A stretch of DNA of 64,000 nucleotides, taken from positions 56,141,310 to 56,205,309 of the forward strand of contig OZ010590.1 of assembly GCA_963932145.1 (NCBI GenBank), written 5' to 3'. The notes under the pieces are model-generated. The model ran no database searches. It worked only from the letters and a program-made list of their open reading frames with translations, and was not told the DNA's origin. Of this stretch, positions 11,012 through 22,412 are shown piece after piece; position 1 is the first letter of the stretch; every line of letters begins with the position of its first letter. The position numbers were made by a program, and so were the translations under genes. The DNA comes from Acanthosepion lycidas. Its lineage: Eukaryota > Mollusca > Cephalopoda > Sepiida > Sepiidae.

Positions 11012-12229
11012 TCCAGACAATGAAAAGGCTTGACAAAAACATTGACTAAAATAGACATCTCTTCAAAAGCCCCAAAGCAAAAGATGAGTGCTATTGTGTG
11101 TCCACCTATCAGCAAGAGAAACCTGAAGATTCTTTACAGAATTCATACAAGGAGGGAGGCTGAAGGACACACTAGTGAAAACATAGTGATAAAACCAAAG
11201 AGGATGTGGATATTAGTTTGAATCATTTTTGTAATAATAACTAAGACTGATCACAGAATTTCAAATAATGAGGAAGGCTGAAGAACATACAGGTCAGAAT
11301 GTAGTAGCAAAGCCAAAAAGCTGAGAATACTTTTCTGGATAAATTGATTCATCTTTAGTGTTTCTGATTTATATTTAGCTCTTTCTTAATAATTCTTTTT
11401 GTATGATGGTACAACATTTAATATCCACAGAGGTGGAAATATATATCCAAATTTGGTGAAAACACTAGATGTTTCCTTTCTTGTTCTGGGATAGTTTTCT
11501 TTCTATTGTTGGCAAAGGGAGAACATGTCTAAGAATTTCTGAAGATTTAAGATACCATCAACCATTTGGTGCTCTCAAGTAAAACACGAACAATACCAAA
11601 TGTCTTGAAGCTGGTTTGGGGTTTTCAAATAAGTGAGTCTTATATTCTTCCTGATCAACTGATATTGATCTCCAGGGCAAACCAATAAACACTGCACTGG
11701 CACCATAAGTGTCTTGAATTGTCTGTGGGTAGGAAAAGAGATTAAGGTTGCCCAAAGTTGTGCTATTGATGAAAACAAGGATTATTATAAGCTTTATAGA
11801 AAGAAAGAAATCACGGATTGTTATTATTTGATTCTTGGTAAATGTGAAATCAGTTTTTTTTATGACTGTCATTTATTATGTTGCCTGTGCAATTTTGCTA
11901 TTGGAGTTAATTGGAGGATAAGTAACATGACTTCAAATACACAGGCAGTTTTATGTATGAAAGATAGAAAGTGGTTATGCAGACAATGTGGCTAGTCAGC
12001 ACAAAAATAATTTTATATATGTGTGAGTTGTGAAAGTGAGTCACTCCCACATCCTCTCTCTATCAATGTAGTTTGTATTTCAGGTTCATTTACTTTGGTG
12101 ACTGGAATATATTTTGTCTAAATTGTGATAAAGCTTTGTTGCTAAACAATGAAGCATTTATCATTCATATTTAACTGGTATAGCTATAATTCATATGCAT
12201 GTATATCTAATCCCTTTCTCTCTTTTTGC

Positions 12230-12230
<1 letters not shown>
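11012..12230. other. no gene recognised
   Basis: Only short motif-free ORFs. GAGGAAGGCTGAAGAACATAC at 11270 partly repeats the GGAGGCTGAAGGACACAC text at 11155, a weak local duplication. Confidence 0.5.

Positions 12231-12231
<1 letters not shown>

Positions 12232-12266
<35 letters not shown>
12232..12266. repeat. (AT)n microsatellite
   Basis: Alternating TA abutting the truncated 5' end of the LINE that follows. Confidence 0.95.
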
Positions 12267-12269
<3 letters not shown>

Positions 12270-12745
12270 CCCCAGCTGTTTATTGTGAGGTTGTCAACAA
12301 AATCCAAATAAGGATCTGCAATGTAATCAATCCTGTCTTAGTATCTTGACTCCAGTCCCTTTCTCACAGACATGATATGGCTTCTCTCACTCTTTTGTAC
12401 AAATATTTCCATGGCTACTGTTCTGTCGAGCTTTTTCCTGTTGTCCCAACTACATAAATTTAAGTGTGCCACTAGACTGACATCTAGGTCTCACCCTTTT
12501 ACAATTGAAATAGTTAAAATATAACTGCCACTTCTATTCCAACAGCTTCTTTTCTCGCACTTCCCACTCGTGGAACTCCCTTCCATCTACTTGCTTCTCT
12601 GATAGGCGTAATCTTCGGATAGCTAAATGCAATGTCAATCACCATCTTCTGATGTCTTGAACCCCGTTCATCTTTTATCCTTTCCTCATTCCTCCTATAC
12701 ACAGTTTAACAGTGGCACTCCTGCCTTGGTTGGGGTGAAATGCTT
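12267..12745 (+). mobile_element. jockey/CR1-like LINE 3' end (C-terminal ORF2), family J
   Basis: Translated pieces APAVYCEVVNKIQIRICNVI, LTLLYKYFHGYCSVEL and NSLPSTCFSDRRNLRIAKCN are the C-terminal tail typical of jockey/CR1-type ORF2 proteins (Y-K-Y-F-G-C and W-N-S-L-P motifs). It ends with the family's terminal text TTGGTTGGGGTGAAATGCTT. 5'-truncated, with an in-frame stop. Other copies: 27464, 40271, 52560 (-), 60690. Confidence 0.8.
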
Positions 12746-12746
12746 A

Positions 12747-12774
12747 ATATATATATATATATATATATATATAA
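12747..12774. repeat. (AT)n microsatellite
   Basis: Alternating AT directly downstream of the LINE 3' end; it may have grown from the LINE's own tail. Confidence 0.95.
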
Positions 12775-12883
12775 GAAATAAAACATTTCTAGATATAGGT
12801 AGTGTGTAAAGAGTGATCAAAACTGCATGGTGACTATCACTCTCATACTTCAATACTCTCTCTTTTTGCACACAAATACCAAT

Positions 12884-12912
12884 GTATATATATATATATA
12901 TATATATATATT
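12884..12912. repeat. (AT)n microsatellite
   Basis: Alternating AT. Confidence 0.95.
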
Positions 12913-13055
12913 AGTAATAACATTTTTCACTTATTTTATTTGTACTGTTTCATGGATTTTATTCTCATCCAATCCTCAGTAGTTTTTTTGCTGAATGAAG
13001 TTTTCTAACAGATTATATTTTCTCTCTCTCTATATATATATATTATATATATATA

Positions 13056-13252
13056 TTAAAAAGAAGAGAGATACCACAAACGTTTTTGGTTGTAATGTGG
13101 ATTTATTTTTTTTAAATATTATGCTTTATTTTCCATAAGAATAGTAAAGAGTAGTAGTTTCCATAGTAAAATTATGGAAAATAAAGCATAATATTTTTTT
13201 TAAAAATCCACATTACAACCAAAAACGTTTGCGGCCCCTCTCTTCTTTTTAA
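13056..13252. mobile_element. foldback element, about 83-bp arms
   Basis: Left arm 13056-13138 and right arm 13172-13252 are inverted copies, from TTAAAAAGAAGAGAG at the tip through CAAACGTTTTTGGTTGTAAT to TTTATTTTCCATAA at the neck, with a 33-base loop. The arms differ mainly in ATACCA versus GGGCCG near the tip. No ORF. (AT)n tracts flank it on the left (13031-13055) and 45 bases to the right. Confidence 0.85.
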
Positions 13253-13297
13253 TATACACACTTTTCTCTCGTTGGAACTACAATAACCTCTTCCTTT

Positions 13298-13319
13298 TAT
13301 ATATATATATATATATATT
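13298..13319. repeat. (AT)n microsatellite
   Basis: Alternating AT directly beside the next SINE. Confidence 0.9.
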
Positions 13320-13490
13320 ATCATCATCCACAGACAGATTGTTTCACTGTATCACAGATCATCAGTGTGTTTAGACATCTGGTTGCCTCTAGCTAGGATT
13401 GAAACCCAGCTGAACTGGCATCAGTTGGAGATTCTACACCTAAGCCATTGGCACATGGCATGGATGAAAGTTAATTTAAGTGTATTTATT
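13320..13490 (-). mobile_element. tRNA-like SINE, family D, copy 1
   Basis: Minus strand shows GGCTTAGGTGTAGAATC (A-box-like) and GCTGGGTTTCAATCCTAGC (B-box-like) about 30 bases apart, followed by GAGGCAACCAGATGTCTA and CAGTGAAACAATCTGTCTG. Nearly the same sequence recurs at 13632 and 53605. Confidence 0.65.
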
Positions 13491-13631
13491 TTTAGATAAA
13501 CACACAGTGACTGAGAGAACTCGATTCACTTTACCAAAGAGTCTTGCATTATTAGCCATAATAGTCACTGTTTACAAACTCATACTTCCTCCCCAGAGAT
13601 TTCAACCAAAATACATTTTTCAGGAGAATAT

Positions 13632-13798
13632 ATATTGTCATCCACAGACACTGATTCACTGTATCTCAGCTCATCAGTGTGTCTAGACATTCAGTTGCCT
13701 CTAGCTAGCATTGAAACCTGGCTGAATTGGCATCAGTCAGAGATTCTACCCTTGAGCTATTGGTGCACAGCAGGGATGAAGGTGAATTTAAGCATATT
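13632..13798 (-). mobile_element. tRNA-like SINE, family D, copy 2
   Basis: Same orientation as copy 1, starting about 310 bases later; shares the ATCCACAGACA, TCAGTGTGTCTAGACAT and GAGATTCTACCC text. Both copies run into an AT-rich GTATTTATTT tail on the + strand side. Confidence 0.65.
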
Positions 13799-13841
13799 TA
13801 TTTATATATATGTATATATGTATGTGTGTGCGTTTCTAGAT

Positions 13842-14119
13842 CAGGGGTGGTCAAACTTGCTTAATGGAAGAGTCACATACGATAAAGTTCATGTAAGAGA
13901 GCTGCAAGACATGAACAAAATTTGTACATGTGTTTTTGTTACATACTCATGACACTAAGCTTACATTTTAATCCAATTGGGTCTCAATCCATACCATGTA
14001 AATAATTATAAAACTTGAAATTTTTCTTATTTACCTTTTATATTAAGTGTGATGAAAAAAGGAGCTCATGTTTCCACAAGCCGCATGTGACTTGTGACCT
14101 TTGGTTTGGCCACCCCTTA
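13842..14119. mobile_element. hAT MITE, 278 bp
   Basis: Left end CAGGGGTGGTCAAACTTG; the reverse complement of the right end is TAAGGGGTGGCCAAACC, a matching hAT-type terminal inverted repeat. Flanks TTCTAGAT (13834-13841) and GTCTAGAT (14120-14127) are an 8-bp target duplication with one mismatch. Internal sequence GGAGCTCATG...CCGCATGTGACTTG has no ORF. Confidence 0.85.
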
Positions 14120-14164
14120 GTCTAGATGAATGCATAAGTGTATATACCTATATATTTAAATGGA

Positions 14165-14250
14165 TAGTTATCAACACTGATGATCATTATTAAGCTTAGT
14201 CTGGTACAAGATCATAGTAGTGAGGCACCCAGTAAAGATCAAAGTTCCTG
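14165..14250 (-). mobile_element. SINE family C fragment
   Basis: Minus strand reads ACTTTGATCTTTACTGGGTG then CTTGTACCAGACTAAGCTTA, matching GTTTGATTCTCATTGGGTGC and TTGTGCCACATCTAAGCT in the copy at 35064. Confidence 0.5.
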
Positions 14251-14542
14251 CAAGAGTAAAGGTCATGTGCTATCACAAATATTAAAAACTTGAAATTCTA
14301 AATCATCACATCGATGCATGCAAGCTATCCCTGAAAAACTTTGAAGTTCATCAACTTCTTTTATTAATGATATAAACTAACACCAATTGGATGCTAAGAA
14401 CCATAACAAAAATTTAAAATGAATTCTAAACAGTTCCTATACATCTTGAACATCAGGATGAGGGAAATCAGTCCTTCAACAAGAAAAACTGATTAAAAAT
14501 GGAATAGGCATGCTGATATCTGTTATAGTCAACAAAACTTAT

Positions 14543-14569
14543 TGATATATATATATATATATATATATA
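14543..14569. repeat. (AT)n microsatellite
   Basis: Alternating AT. Confidence 0.95.
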
Positions 14570-14779
14570 CATGCACATCCATAATGTGTATTTTGGCAGC
14601 AAGTGTTTTTCTGCTAAAAATTCTGTTAAATATTGTAAACAAAAATAGTTGAGTTTATTTAATCATCTTTGTTTTCCTGTGATGGAACATAGGTTAGAGG
14701 AGAATGAATAGAAGAGCTGTCCATTTATTTTTGACTGTGTGCTTGTAATTATTCTTCTTGCTTTGTTCAAAATTTAGAC

Positions 14780-15300
14780 TAATTTATTTTGAGATTTATC
14801 AAGACTACAGATACCTTCCAAAAGATAAGCAAACTATTAAGAAACAGGAAAATTTCATTAGAAACAAAGAAACAAGTGTTGAACTGCAGTTTAATATCAG
14901 TCCTCTTATATAGCAATGAATGCTGAACAATTTCCTCACAGATGAAGAGAAAACTTGAGGCAAGAGACTTGAAGGATGCTGAGAATACCATAGACTGGCT
15001 GTGTAAGCAGTGAGGAAGTTTTATAGGGAAATAGAAACAAAAAGAATAAATACCTAAAATCAGAAAGAGTTGACATTTCTAAGACACATAATGAGGAAAG
15101 AAGGCTTAGAAAATTTGACACTTACAGGACATACTGAAGGCAAGAGTGACAGAGGAAAACAGCATGTATCCTACTGAATGAGCATGGTTAAGTGGATGGC
15201 AGAGCAGGGAGAGGAAGATACTAAAAAGGTCAACATTGTTAAGAGCTACAAAGGATCATCCATGTCCTGAAGACACATAGAAGCAGTAGTTGAGACTAAT
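14780..15300 (+). mobile_element. RTE-like LINE 3' fragment, degenerate
   Basis: Same order of blocks as the better copy at 30440: AAACTATTAAGAAACAGGAA, AGGATGCTGAGAATACCATA, AAATCAGAAAGAG, ACACATAATGAGGAAAGAAG, AAAACAGCATGTATCC and the 3' text GTCCTGAAGACACATAGAAG. Stops in all frames. Confidence 0.7.
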
Positions 15301-15589
15301 AATTGGAGCCAAAAGTTATGCTAGATATTGGTTGTTTTATTTTAAACATAAATTTTAAATTTCTGCTTTATTGTGCTTCTTCATTTAGATGATATAATCT
15401 GCATGATACCTTGCAAGCTCTCTGGACAGAATATATTAATGTCTTGGCTTATATATAAAAAATAAAAATTACATCTTGAACATAGCTCAGAGAAATTACC
15501 CCCAAAAGTGCTTGATTATTGATAGATATTATCTTAAATTCACTATCCAATGATCTCTGTTCCCTAGCATGAGAACAACAATTAATGAA

Positions 15590-16145
15590 AAATGAAAAAT
15601 AAAAAGACATTTCTTGTAAAGAGGAAGTTCCACTCAGACTGCATCTTCTCCAGAAGAAATACTTTGTAGAACAGACTCATGCATGAATACTTCTCTGAAC
15701 ACTAAAATCTTAACCTCTTAAGGTTAAGGGTCATTTGTTATATATCCTCCTGCCCTGTTGGCTGGGACATCAAAATATGCTGACTGTAACTCCACAGAGG
15801 GGTACCCCCCACCAATAAGGTGTCCTGGATATGGTGATAAACTACATGTGGCAGCAGGACCTCTGGTTGGGAGGTTTTGAGGAGCATGGAACTGCCACTT
15901 GGTTGCTTTTGCTCTCAGCAATACATTTTCTTAAAAAAAATAGTATTAATACATATTCTATCCTAAAAATCTTGCTGGCATTAAATAACCCATTGAGGTT
16001 GAGTTGCCTTTAAACATAATAACCAATCCATATCCTCAGAATCTTTTTTTTCCTACTTACTCTTCTTGCATCCATACCACACCTCATTCAGTAACCTTCT
16101 ACCTTGAGGGGCTCTTGAACCTTATACAAGGTTCAACACTAGTAA
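15590..16145 (+). mobile_element. LINE 3' fragment of family K, interrupted
   Basis: 15590-15725 corresponds to the C-terminal text of the LINE at 33540 (TTCTCCAGAAGAAATACTTT...CAGACTC, CTTAACCTCTTAAGG), and 16050-16145 to its 3' end (ACTCTTCTTGCATCC..., GAGGGGCTCTTGAACC). The middle 15730-15930 is a different repeat sharing TTTTGAGGAGCATGGAAC with 3915-3935, apparently inserted. Confidence 0.5.
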
Positions 16146-16474
16146 AAAATATCCTTTAATAGAAATCTTTGAACCTGAAGAACATTTTCATTATGTATTT
16201 GTTTGTCAATTCTCAGATGGTTCTGCCACCCAACCATGGCAATTTACCTACCAGCAGGTTCAGGATGGATTAAAAAGTTCTCATCTCAGTCCCCTTCCCA
16301 AATGACAATTTTCAGGTGTTATTTTAAACTGGACTTTAAAACTGGGAAGTGGAAGGAAAGGAGACTATTTGATCATACTTTTTGAAATGGGTTTCAACAG
16401 TTGATAGATGGTTATTGTTTGAAATGCGGCCCAGAAGTGAACAACAATCATCTCAAGTTTATGATGCTTTAAAA

Positions 16475-16931
16475 CAGTGGTTCTCAGACATTTTTTTTCT
16501 CTGGGCTGCATTTTTTGGAATGAAAATTTGCTTGCACCTCACCAAATTTTATGTGATAAAAAGTACATTTAAAAATTAAAAAAACAAAGAGAGGTTAAAG
16601 GGAGGTAACTACAGAGTTAAAGTCAGAATGTTGATAACCCTCTCTCCTCCAATTTGCAGACCCTAGTTACTATATTACTTGATATAATGCGAAAATATCA
16701 CAATGATAAAATTGGTCAATAATTAGTCATAACTAATTCTACTGGGACTCATGCATGTAATTACAAGTAATCTATGATAATATTTTAAATTTTGAAATCA
16801 TATGTATTTTTGGCATAGAGAATGTTTTGAAACTGTTTCTAAATCTTTGATTGTCTTTTAATCATTTTGCTTCACTTGCTATCCTCTTACGCTGCATCTA
16901 TGAGGAGTGCTGCACCATTTGGGAACCTCTT
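16475..16931. mobile_element. hAT MITE, 457 bp
   Basis: Left end CAGTGGTTCTCAGACA; the reverse complement of the right end is AAGAGGTTCCCAAATGG, an imperfect inverted repeat of hAT type. Flanked by the perfect 8-bp duplication CTTTAAAA (16467-16474 and 16932-16939). Its left end resembles that of the large hAT at 41940 (CAGTGGTTCTTAAACTTG), so it could be mobilised by a related transposase (inference). A relative in reverse orientation lies at 55073. Confidence 0.88.
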
Positions 16932-17027
16932 CTTTAAAATGTTGAAAAGAATCTGATCACCAACAGAAGAAAACTTTCAGGAGAGCAATGGTCATTAAAA
17001 TATATGATCTGTAAAACCTTAAATATC

Positions 17028-17366
17028 TGTCTATATTTCTGAGATGAGGTATTATGTACATTATTTACATTATTCGGACTATTGTCCTCATCTTTGTCGC
17101 CATATTTATTACAATGTTTTGGCCGTTGTACGCTTCAGCCTTCTTCAGGTGTTTGGAATGTCGAACTGGACCCTTTATTTTGCTCACTGGGGTAGACTAT
17201 TCTAATTCCACATGCCATGTTCAATGGATGTCAGTTATCTCCTGTTAATTTCCCTCTGAAAGTTCTCCACTGCCTTAACCGGGTATTGAACTCACACTCT
17301 TTGGGTCCTGTCACTGGATCTAACCCACGCCTTTATCCACTGTGCCATGTGTCCTTGAGGACAAAA
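17028..17366 (-). mobile_element. SINE family A, near full length
   Basis: Minus-strand copy with the 5' GTCCTTGAGGACAC end on the right and the full 3' end on the left, including CTGTCTATATTTCTGAGATG-type text that is lacking in some copies. It defines the complete SINE as about 330 bp. Confidence 0.85.
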
Positions 17367-17527
17367 ATTCTTTGGTAAGGATTTTTTAAATTTATTTTTT
17401 CAGACCATTTTCATAGTTTCAGTTGTTTGCCTTGAATCAAACTTCAGGCAGATTTTTTCCTGCAGTAAGTTGCTATTTCTTTCTGCGGTAGACCAGTTGC
17501 CATCCAAGGCTATAGAACCTGGTCTGT

Positions 17528-17665
17528 CCTGCTCTTTACCCATAGCTGGGGGGAGAAGAAGAGGATTCATACCTTTGCAAAAGGTTATTGGCGCATAAGT
17601 GAATGGGATTCAATTGGAGTTTGAACTCAGCTCTCCAATTCCTCGATCCAAGCTGCTATCCATTA
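17528..17665 (-). mobile_element. 5S/tRNA SINE family, tRNA part only
   Basis: Minus strand has GTAATGGATAGCAGCTTGGA (A-box-like), GAGTTTGAACTCCAATTG, CACTTATGCGCCAATAACC and ACCCATAGCTGGG complement; the 5S part is not present beyond about 17665. Confidence 0.65.
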
Positions 17666-17699
17666 CTCCACCAAAATTACATAAAAAAAAACATTGCAA

Positions 17700-18534
17700 A
17701 ATCCTTCATTTAACCATTTAGCATTCAACACTCCGAAACCTGCCCTCTAAATATCAACTTTCAATGTTCAACCATACATAACTCCCCACCCCAAATATAC
17801 TCAGCCGTAATATATGATGACATCATTGCAAATAACACAGGAAGCCACGCAAGCAGCAAGAGTGTATATGTATGTTTTTCTGGATCTTATTAAAAATGTA
17901 CCAAGTATACTTGTTACTAAATGTTTCAAGGTAATAAACCAGTTGTCAGACCCATAGAAGAGGTTAGTTTCATTGTTTGGACCTTTTTTTTTTTTTAATA
18001 TATACAGATGGAAATGATCCCTCACAAGAGGTATGGTTAGAAGCAGCCACCACCCATGCAAACACATACACAAATATCAATTGAAAACAAAATAAAATTC
18101 CTATGTATATATTTTTATTGATTTAATTAATTTATTTTATTTTACTTTTTAATTTATTTTTTTCTCTGCTCTCAGTTAGGGACTAACTGACTTAACAAAA
18201 ACTTGTTCCTATACCTACATTTGCTAAAAAGCACTGAACTTTTTTTTGTATAAATGTGTGAAATGTGTATGTATATATATATATATATATATGCATGGTA
18301 CTTATTGGAAAGCACTCAATATCAGTGATAGACCTAGTATATTTAATTTTATTTCAGATATAAAGTTTTCACTATGATACCATTTGAGGTAATAAAAATG
18401 AATTTATTCCTTAGAAATATATACATGCATACATACACAGAGTGGATTCTACTTAAACAGAACTTCAATACCTCAAATTTTGATCCCTCTAAACAGAAAT
18501 CCATAGCACTTACTTCAGCAAAGGAGCTGTTCAT

Positions 18535-18571
<37 letters not shown>

Positions 18572-19390
18572 GCACACACACACACACACACACGCACACA
18601 CACACACATTTAATACTGTTCTTGCACATTTGGTCCTATAAAATGGCTATTCCTTGTAACTCATGTTTCCCTTAACCTGGATACACTATATAGATAGATA
18701 GATAGATATCTTTGTGTGAAATGTTTGTATTTTCAACATATTTTGATGGAGCATTGATTTGGTGTAGAGAGCAGTATTTGGTAATTTAAATGTGGTTTTT
18801 AATCTTTTTAAACATCAATTGTGACATAAAATTACTCAACAATGAAAAGTTTATTCAATTTCTACCATGATTATCCAACATTGAAAAAGCTTGTATCAAG
18901 TTAATCAGTTGGTTAAATGAAGCAAAAATTTGTAATTGGCTAATTTAAAACTTTGACATTACCTTAATAAATAATAAGTAAGGGACTTTCTGTGTCTAAT
19001 GATCTACTGCAGTGTTTCCACAAACTGATCATCTGGTTAATGATTTTGAAAACTGTGGGGACAGTCTAGTGAAAGAGTTCAAAATCACTGATCTAAATCA
19101 TGTAATCTAAAAATTATTTTTCCTGTCAAAAATACAGTTTGTTTTTTCATGAAAACTATCTTTGTTTGGAATTTTCAGTATTTTACCAAATGTAGACTTT
19201 ACCAAATTTATTTAAATTCCTCTTCCACTCTCTTAATACACATGACAAATGAAGAAAGATAACTCCTATATATTCTGTTAATTCCTTTAAGCTATAGAAA
19301 TTGGGTTTAACAAAGGAAGACAGGCAATCTTGGATGCACTCTGCCCATACAGTGTATCAAAAGGAAATTTTTTTCATTGACACCGCTATT
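17700..19390. other. no gene recognised
   Basis: Includes (AT)n at 18268-18292 and a (TA)n(CA)n block. The open frames at 18349-18613 are artefacts of that block. Nothing else supported. Confidence 0.5.
18535..18608. repeat. compound (TA)n(CA)n microsatellite
   Basis: About 20 bases of TA followed by about 55 bases of CA with CGCA interruptions. Confidence 0.97.
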
Positions 19391-19700
19391 ATTATTATTT
19401 TATTAGGTACCTCCACGAGATTGCTAAAAAAAGAGTATAGCATGATGAAAAAGACGCCAAACTTGACAAAAACAAAATTTTATTGTCTAAATGTTTGTTA
19501 TTATTAAGAGGAAAGATCAAAGTATTTTTGGGGTATTTTTTTCCATTTTTTAATCATTCCTAGCAAGTCCAAAATTTTCATTAAAAATCTAGTTTTTTTC
19601 GAGTCAGCAAAATTGACCATTTTTTTCCATTTTAAAAAAAAAACTGGAAATCTCACTTTGAAATTCTTTTAAATATCAATTATCATTTTTTTAAAACTTA
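19380..19700 (-). repeat. AT-rich repeat, inverted copy
   Basis: Matches the reverse complement of 21125-21360: TCCACGAGATTGCTAAAAAA, GATGAAAAAGACGCCAA, AACAAAATTTTATTGTCTAA and TTATTATTAAG appear in the same order in the reverse complement of the right copy. With that copy it forms a large imperfect inverted repeat separated by about 1.4 kb. Confidence 0.7.
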
Positions 19701-20959
19701 TTTTAAGAAAATCAGAAATTATAATGTTTATTTAAAATATTTTGAACCAAACTTAACTTTTGTGCCAAAAAGATGTAATTTGAAAATAAAACAAAGCAGG
19801 TCATAAACTTTTGCGTCTCTTGACAGGTGATGAATGACATATTTACGAATTCCATGAGGCTAATTTGTTCTACGGAGGGAGAAAAGTGAAATAATTTACA
19901 TTTAAGTGAACAAATTATTTACCTCGTTATTTTTAACAAAAACTTTCAGTGGTCTAATTTTTTTTTTTTTTTTGTACTTAGCTTTCACCATTACGTTTAT
20001 GATGCTTTATGGAAAATATATTATAAAGAAATTAAAATAAGACTGTTAAGAGTGACATTAAATTTCATATTTCCTAAGAAATGTTTCTAATTAATTTATA
20101 GCTACCTTTCTTATGAAATTTTATCAGAACTGTACATAAAATACTATAATTTTATGTACATTTATTACATTTTACTGTTATTTGTATTTGCATTCATTTT
20201 ATTATTAATTTTGATATTTCATTTATGGAAAAATGTGATGACTGAGATTAATATAAAAATAAGATCATATAAATTTCATAAGATGATACTGATACTTGTA
20301 GGTACCCTTTTCAGTTGAAATTGAAAAATCAAATTAACTTCTCCACACGTGTTTCGCAAAAGTAAAGGCCTTTAACAGCGGAGAACAATGCTTAACTCAA
20401 ATAACGCAACTTAATTATATTCGGGTTGGTCTTCCGTACTTTATAATTACAGCCCAGTTATAAGCACAAAATTACATTTCTTAATTCCTGTGGATCTTCT
20501 GATTAGTCAAAATGATACAATTTACAACACACTAAAAAAAGATCTATCTCATAAGGACACTTAGGAAAGCCGATGGGGCTTTTAACTAATTTTATAATAT
20601 TTTAACAACTTAAATGTAAAATCTATTATAATTAAAGAAATAACAAATAATTGTATTAAAAATTCATTTTTTATTGAAAAAATTTTTTTGCTTTCAGAAA
20701 ATATTGTCCATATTCATAAAAACAACTAAAACCAAATAAAAGCATTTGAAATTAAATATCTTTGTTTTATTGAGTTTTGTATGTTACAATTTAGAGCTGA
20801 TTTTCAGGTATGTTGGCTCCAATTAAAAACAAAAAAAAACATGATTTGCATTCCTCAAAGCCCTGTGCTTTTAATTATTGTAATCACTAAACCCGATGCA
20901 ATCGAATTTTTAGGGTTTTCATAAAATTGGTTACGGGGGGTGGGGGGGGTAATAAATAT
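19701..20959. other. very AT-rich spacer inside the inverted repeat
   Basis: No ORF, no recognised repeat. Short higher-GC islands near 20340-20420 (CACACGTGTTTCGCAAAAG) and a G run near 20935-20950. Confidence 0.45.
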
Positions 20960-21370
20960 TTAAAAAAAATATTTCTACCATGACTTTAATAAAAAAAAAC
21001 ATATTTATAATAATTTCGATCATCTGTGAATAGTTCCTGAAAGTTTCATTAACATCCAACAATTATTTCTATTTTTGCACGATTTTTCAAATTAATGTGT
21101 GTCATACCAAAAAAACGTGCTAAAAATTGTCTATGTTATTTACTAGTTCCGCTGATACAAATAGAAACAAGGTTTTTTTTAATCAAAATTTAGAATGTTC
21201 TAAAAAGAAAGAAAAATTTTTTAAAATAATTAAAAAAAACTTTGGTCTTTCGTCTTAATAATAACATAAGCATTTAGATAATAAAATTTTGTTTTCGGCA
21301 AGGTTGGCATCTTTTTCATCAAGTTATGCTCTTTTTTTAGCGATTTCGTGGAGTTACCTATATTTTATCT
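20960..21370 (+). repeat. AT-rich dispersed repeat, copy 2
   Basis: Collinear with 7480-7852 and lacking the MITE found there; the continuation 21125-21360 is inverted at 19380-19700. Confidence 0.65.
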
Positions 21371-21388
21371 ACTTTCCATCATCAGCAA

Positions 21389-21850
21389 TGTTTGTTGTTT
21401 TAAAAAGCAATGAATAGAATTGTAATAAAACCTAAACATATCATGAAAGTGAATTTGCACATTCTTTTTGTTCTTGAGAATTTACAAAAAAAAACAGTAA
21501 ACACTATTTATTTATTAGATTATTTGCGAAAGTAATTTTATATGTACAACATTCTAAAAACTAATGCAATGCAATATTTGTCATTTACCAATTTATAAAC
21601 ATGAAAATTTTTATTCATAAATTTATAAACATTTAGTAAATTATTAAAATATGTGAACTATAAGGAAATCCTTATTATTCATCATTTTATAAAGTTTGAA
21701 TCAATTGGTAATTAGCCAGTTTTTTGCCAACCATTCTAATAAATATTATTTTGTTGTCAGTTCTCAAGAACAAAGAAAATGTACAAATTCACTTTCATAT
21801 ATCAAGTTTTATTAAAATTCTAATCATGGCTTTTAAAACAGTAGACATTA
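21389..21850. repeat. foldback segment, about 95-bp arms
   Basis: Left arm about 21395-21490 (GAAAGTGAATTTGCACATTC, TTGTTCTTGAGAA) is repeated inverted at about 21755-21845 (TTCTCAAGAACAAAGAAAAT, CAAATTCACTTTC). In the inverted partner at 19380 this segment is absent, so it looks like an insertion in the 21-kb copy. Confidence 0.7.
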
Positions 21851-22239
21851 CAAAGGAGTGAAGGTAGTTAAAATGATAGCGGTGTCAAGAGAAAAATCAT
21901 CCTTTTCACTCACCATTTTTTTGTAGCCATGAAGATGAAGATGGCTGAAGCACACGTCATTTTGAAGTAAAAGATACTGTCTTCTTAAAATAAATTTCAT
22001 TGAAGGAGATACATTTGGATTGTTGTACATAAGAGAGGAAAAATGTTCAACTGTTTGTGAATTTTTGCAGAAATATTTTTTACCCATAATTTTCAACACC
22101 CTTATTATTTTCATAGCCAAGAGGATTAAAATGTTGGTTTCTGAATTTGTTGGCATTGTAAATGTGACTTCACTGCCTGTACTAGATTGTACCAACTCAG
22201 TAGAAACAAGACTAGCAATGACTGAGTAGAACTAACAAA

Positions 22240-22412
22240 AATGAGATATCCCCAGACATGAAGAGCAGAATAGATTAAGTAAAAGTTCAGTTCAAAATTC
22301 CATGACTCTTACCTGTATTCACAGACACCTGATGAAGGCAAAAAGGTACAACAACTGAAACATTGCGACAGTAACACCAAAGATGAGGATATTAGTCCAA
22401 CTGTAAATAATA
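22240..22412 (+). mobile_element. SINE family A-related 3' fragment
   Basis: ACACCTGATGAAGGCAAAAA, AACTGAAACATTGCGACA, AAAGATGAGGATATTAGTCC and GTAAATAATATAAATAAT parallel the 3' half of SINE A. Confidence 0.65.

Noticed and set aside
18349-18613. Overlapping Cys/Val and His/Thr-rich ORFs
   Set aside because: Produced by the (CA)n(TA)n repeat on the two strands.
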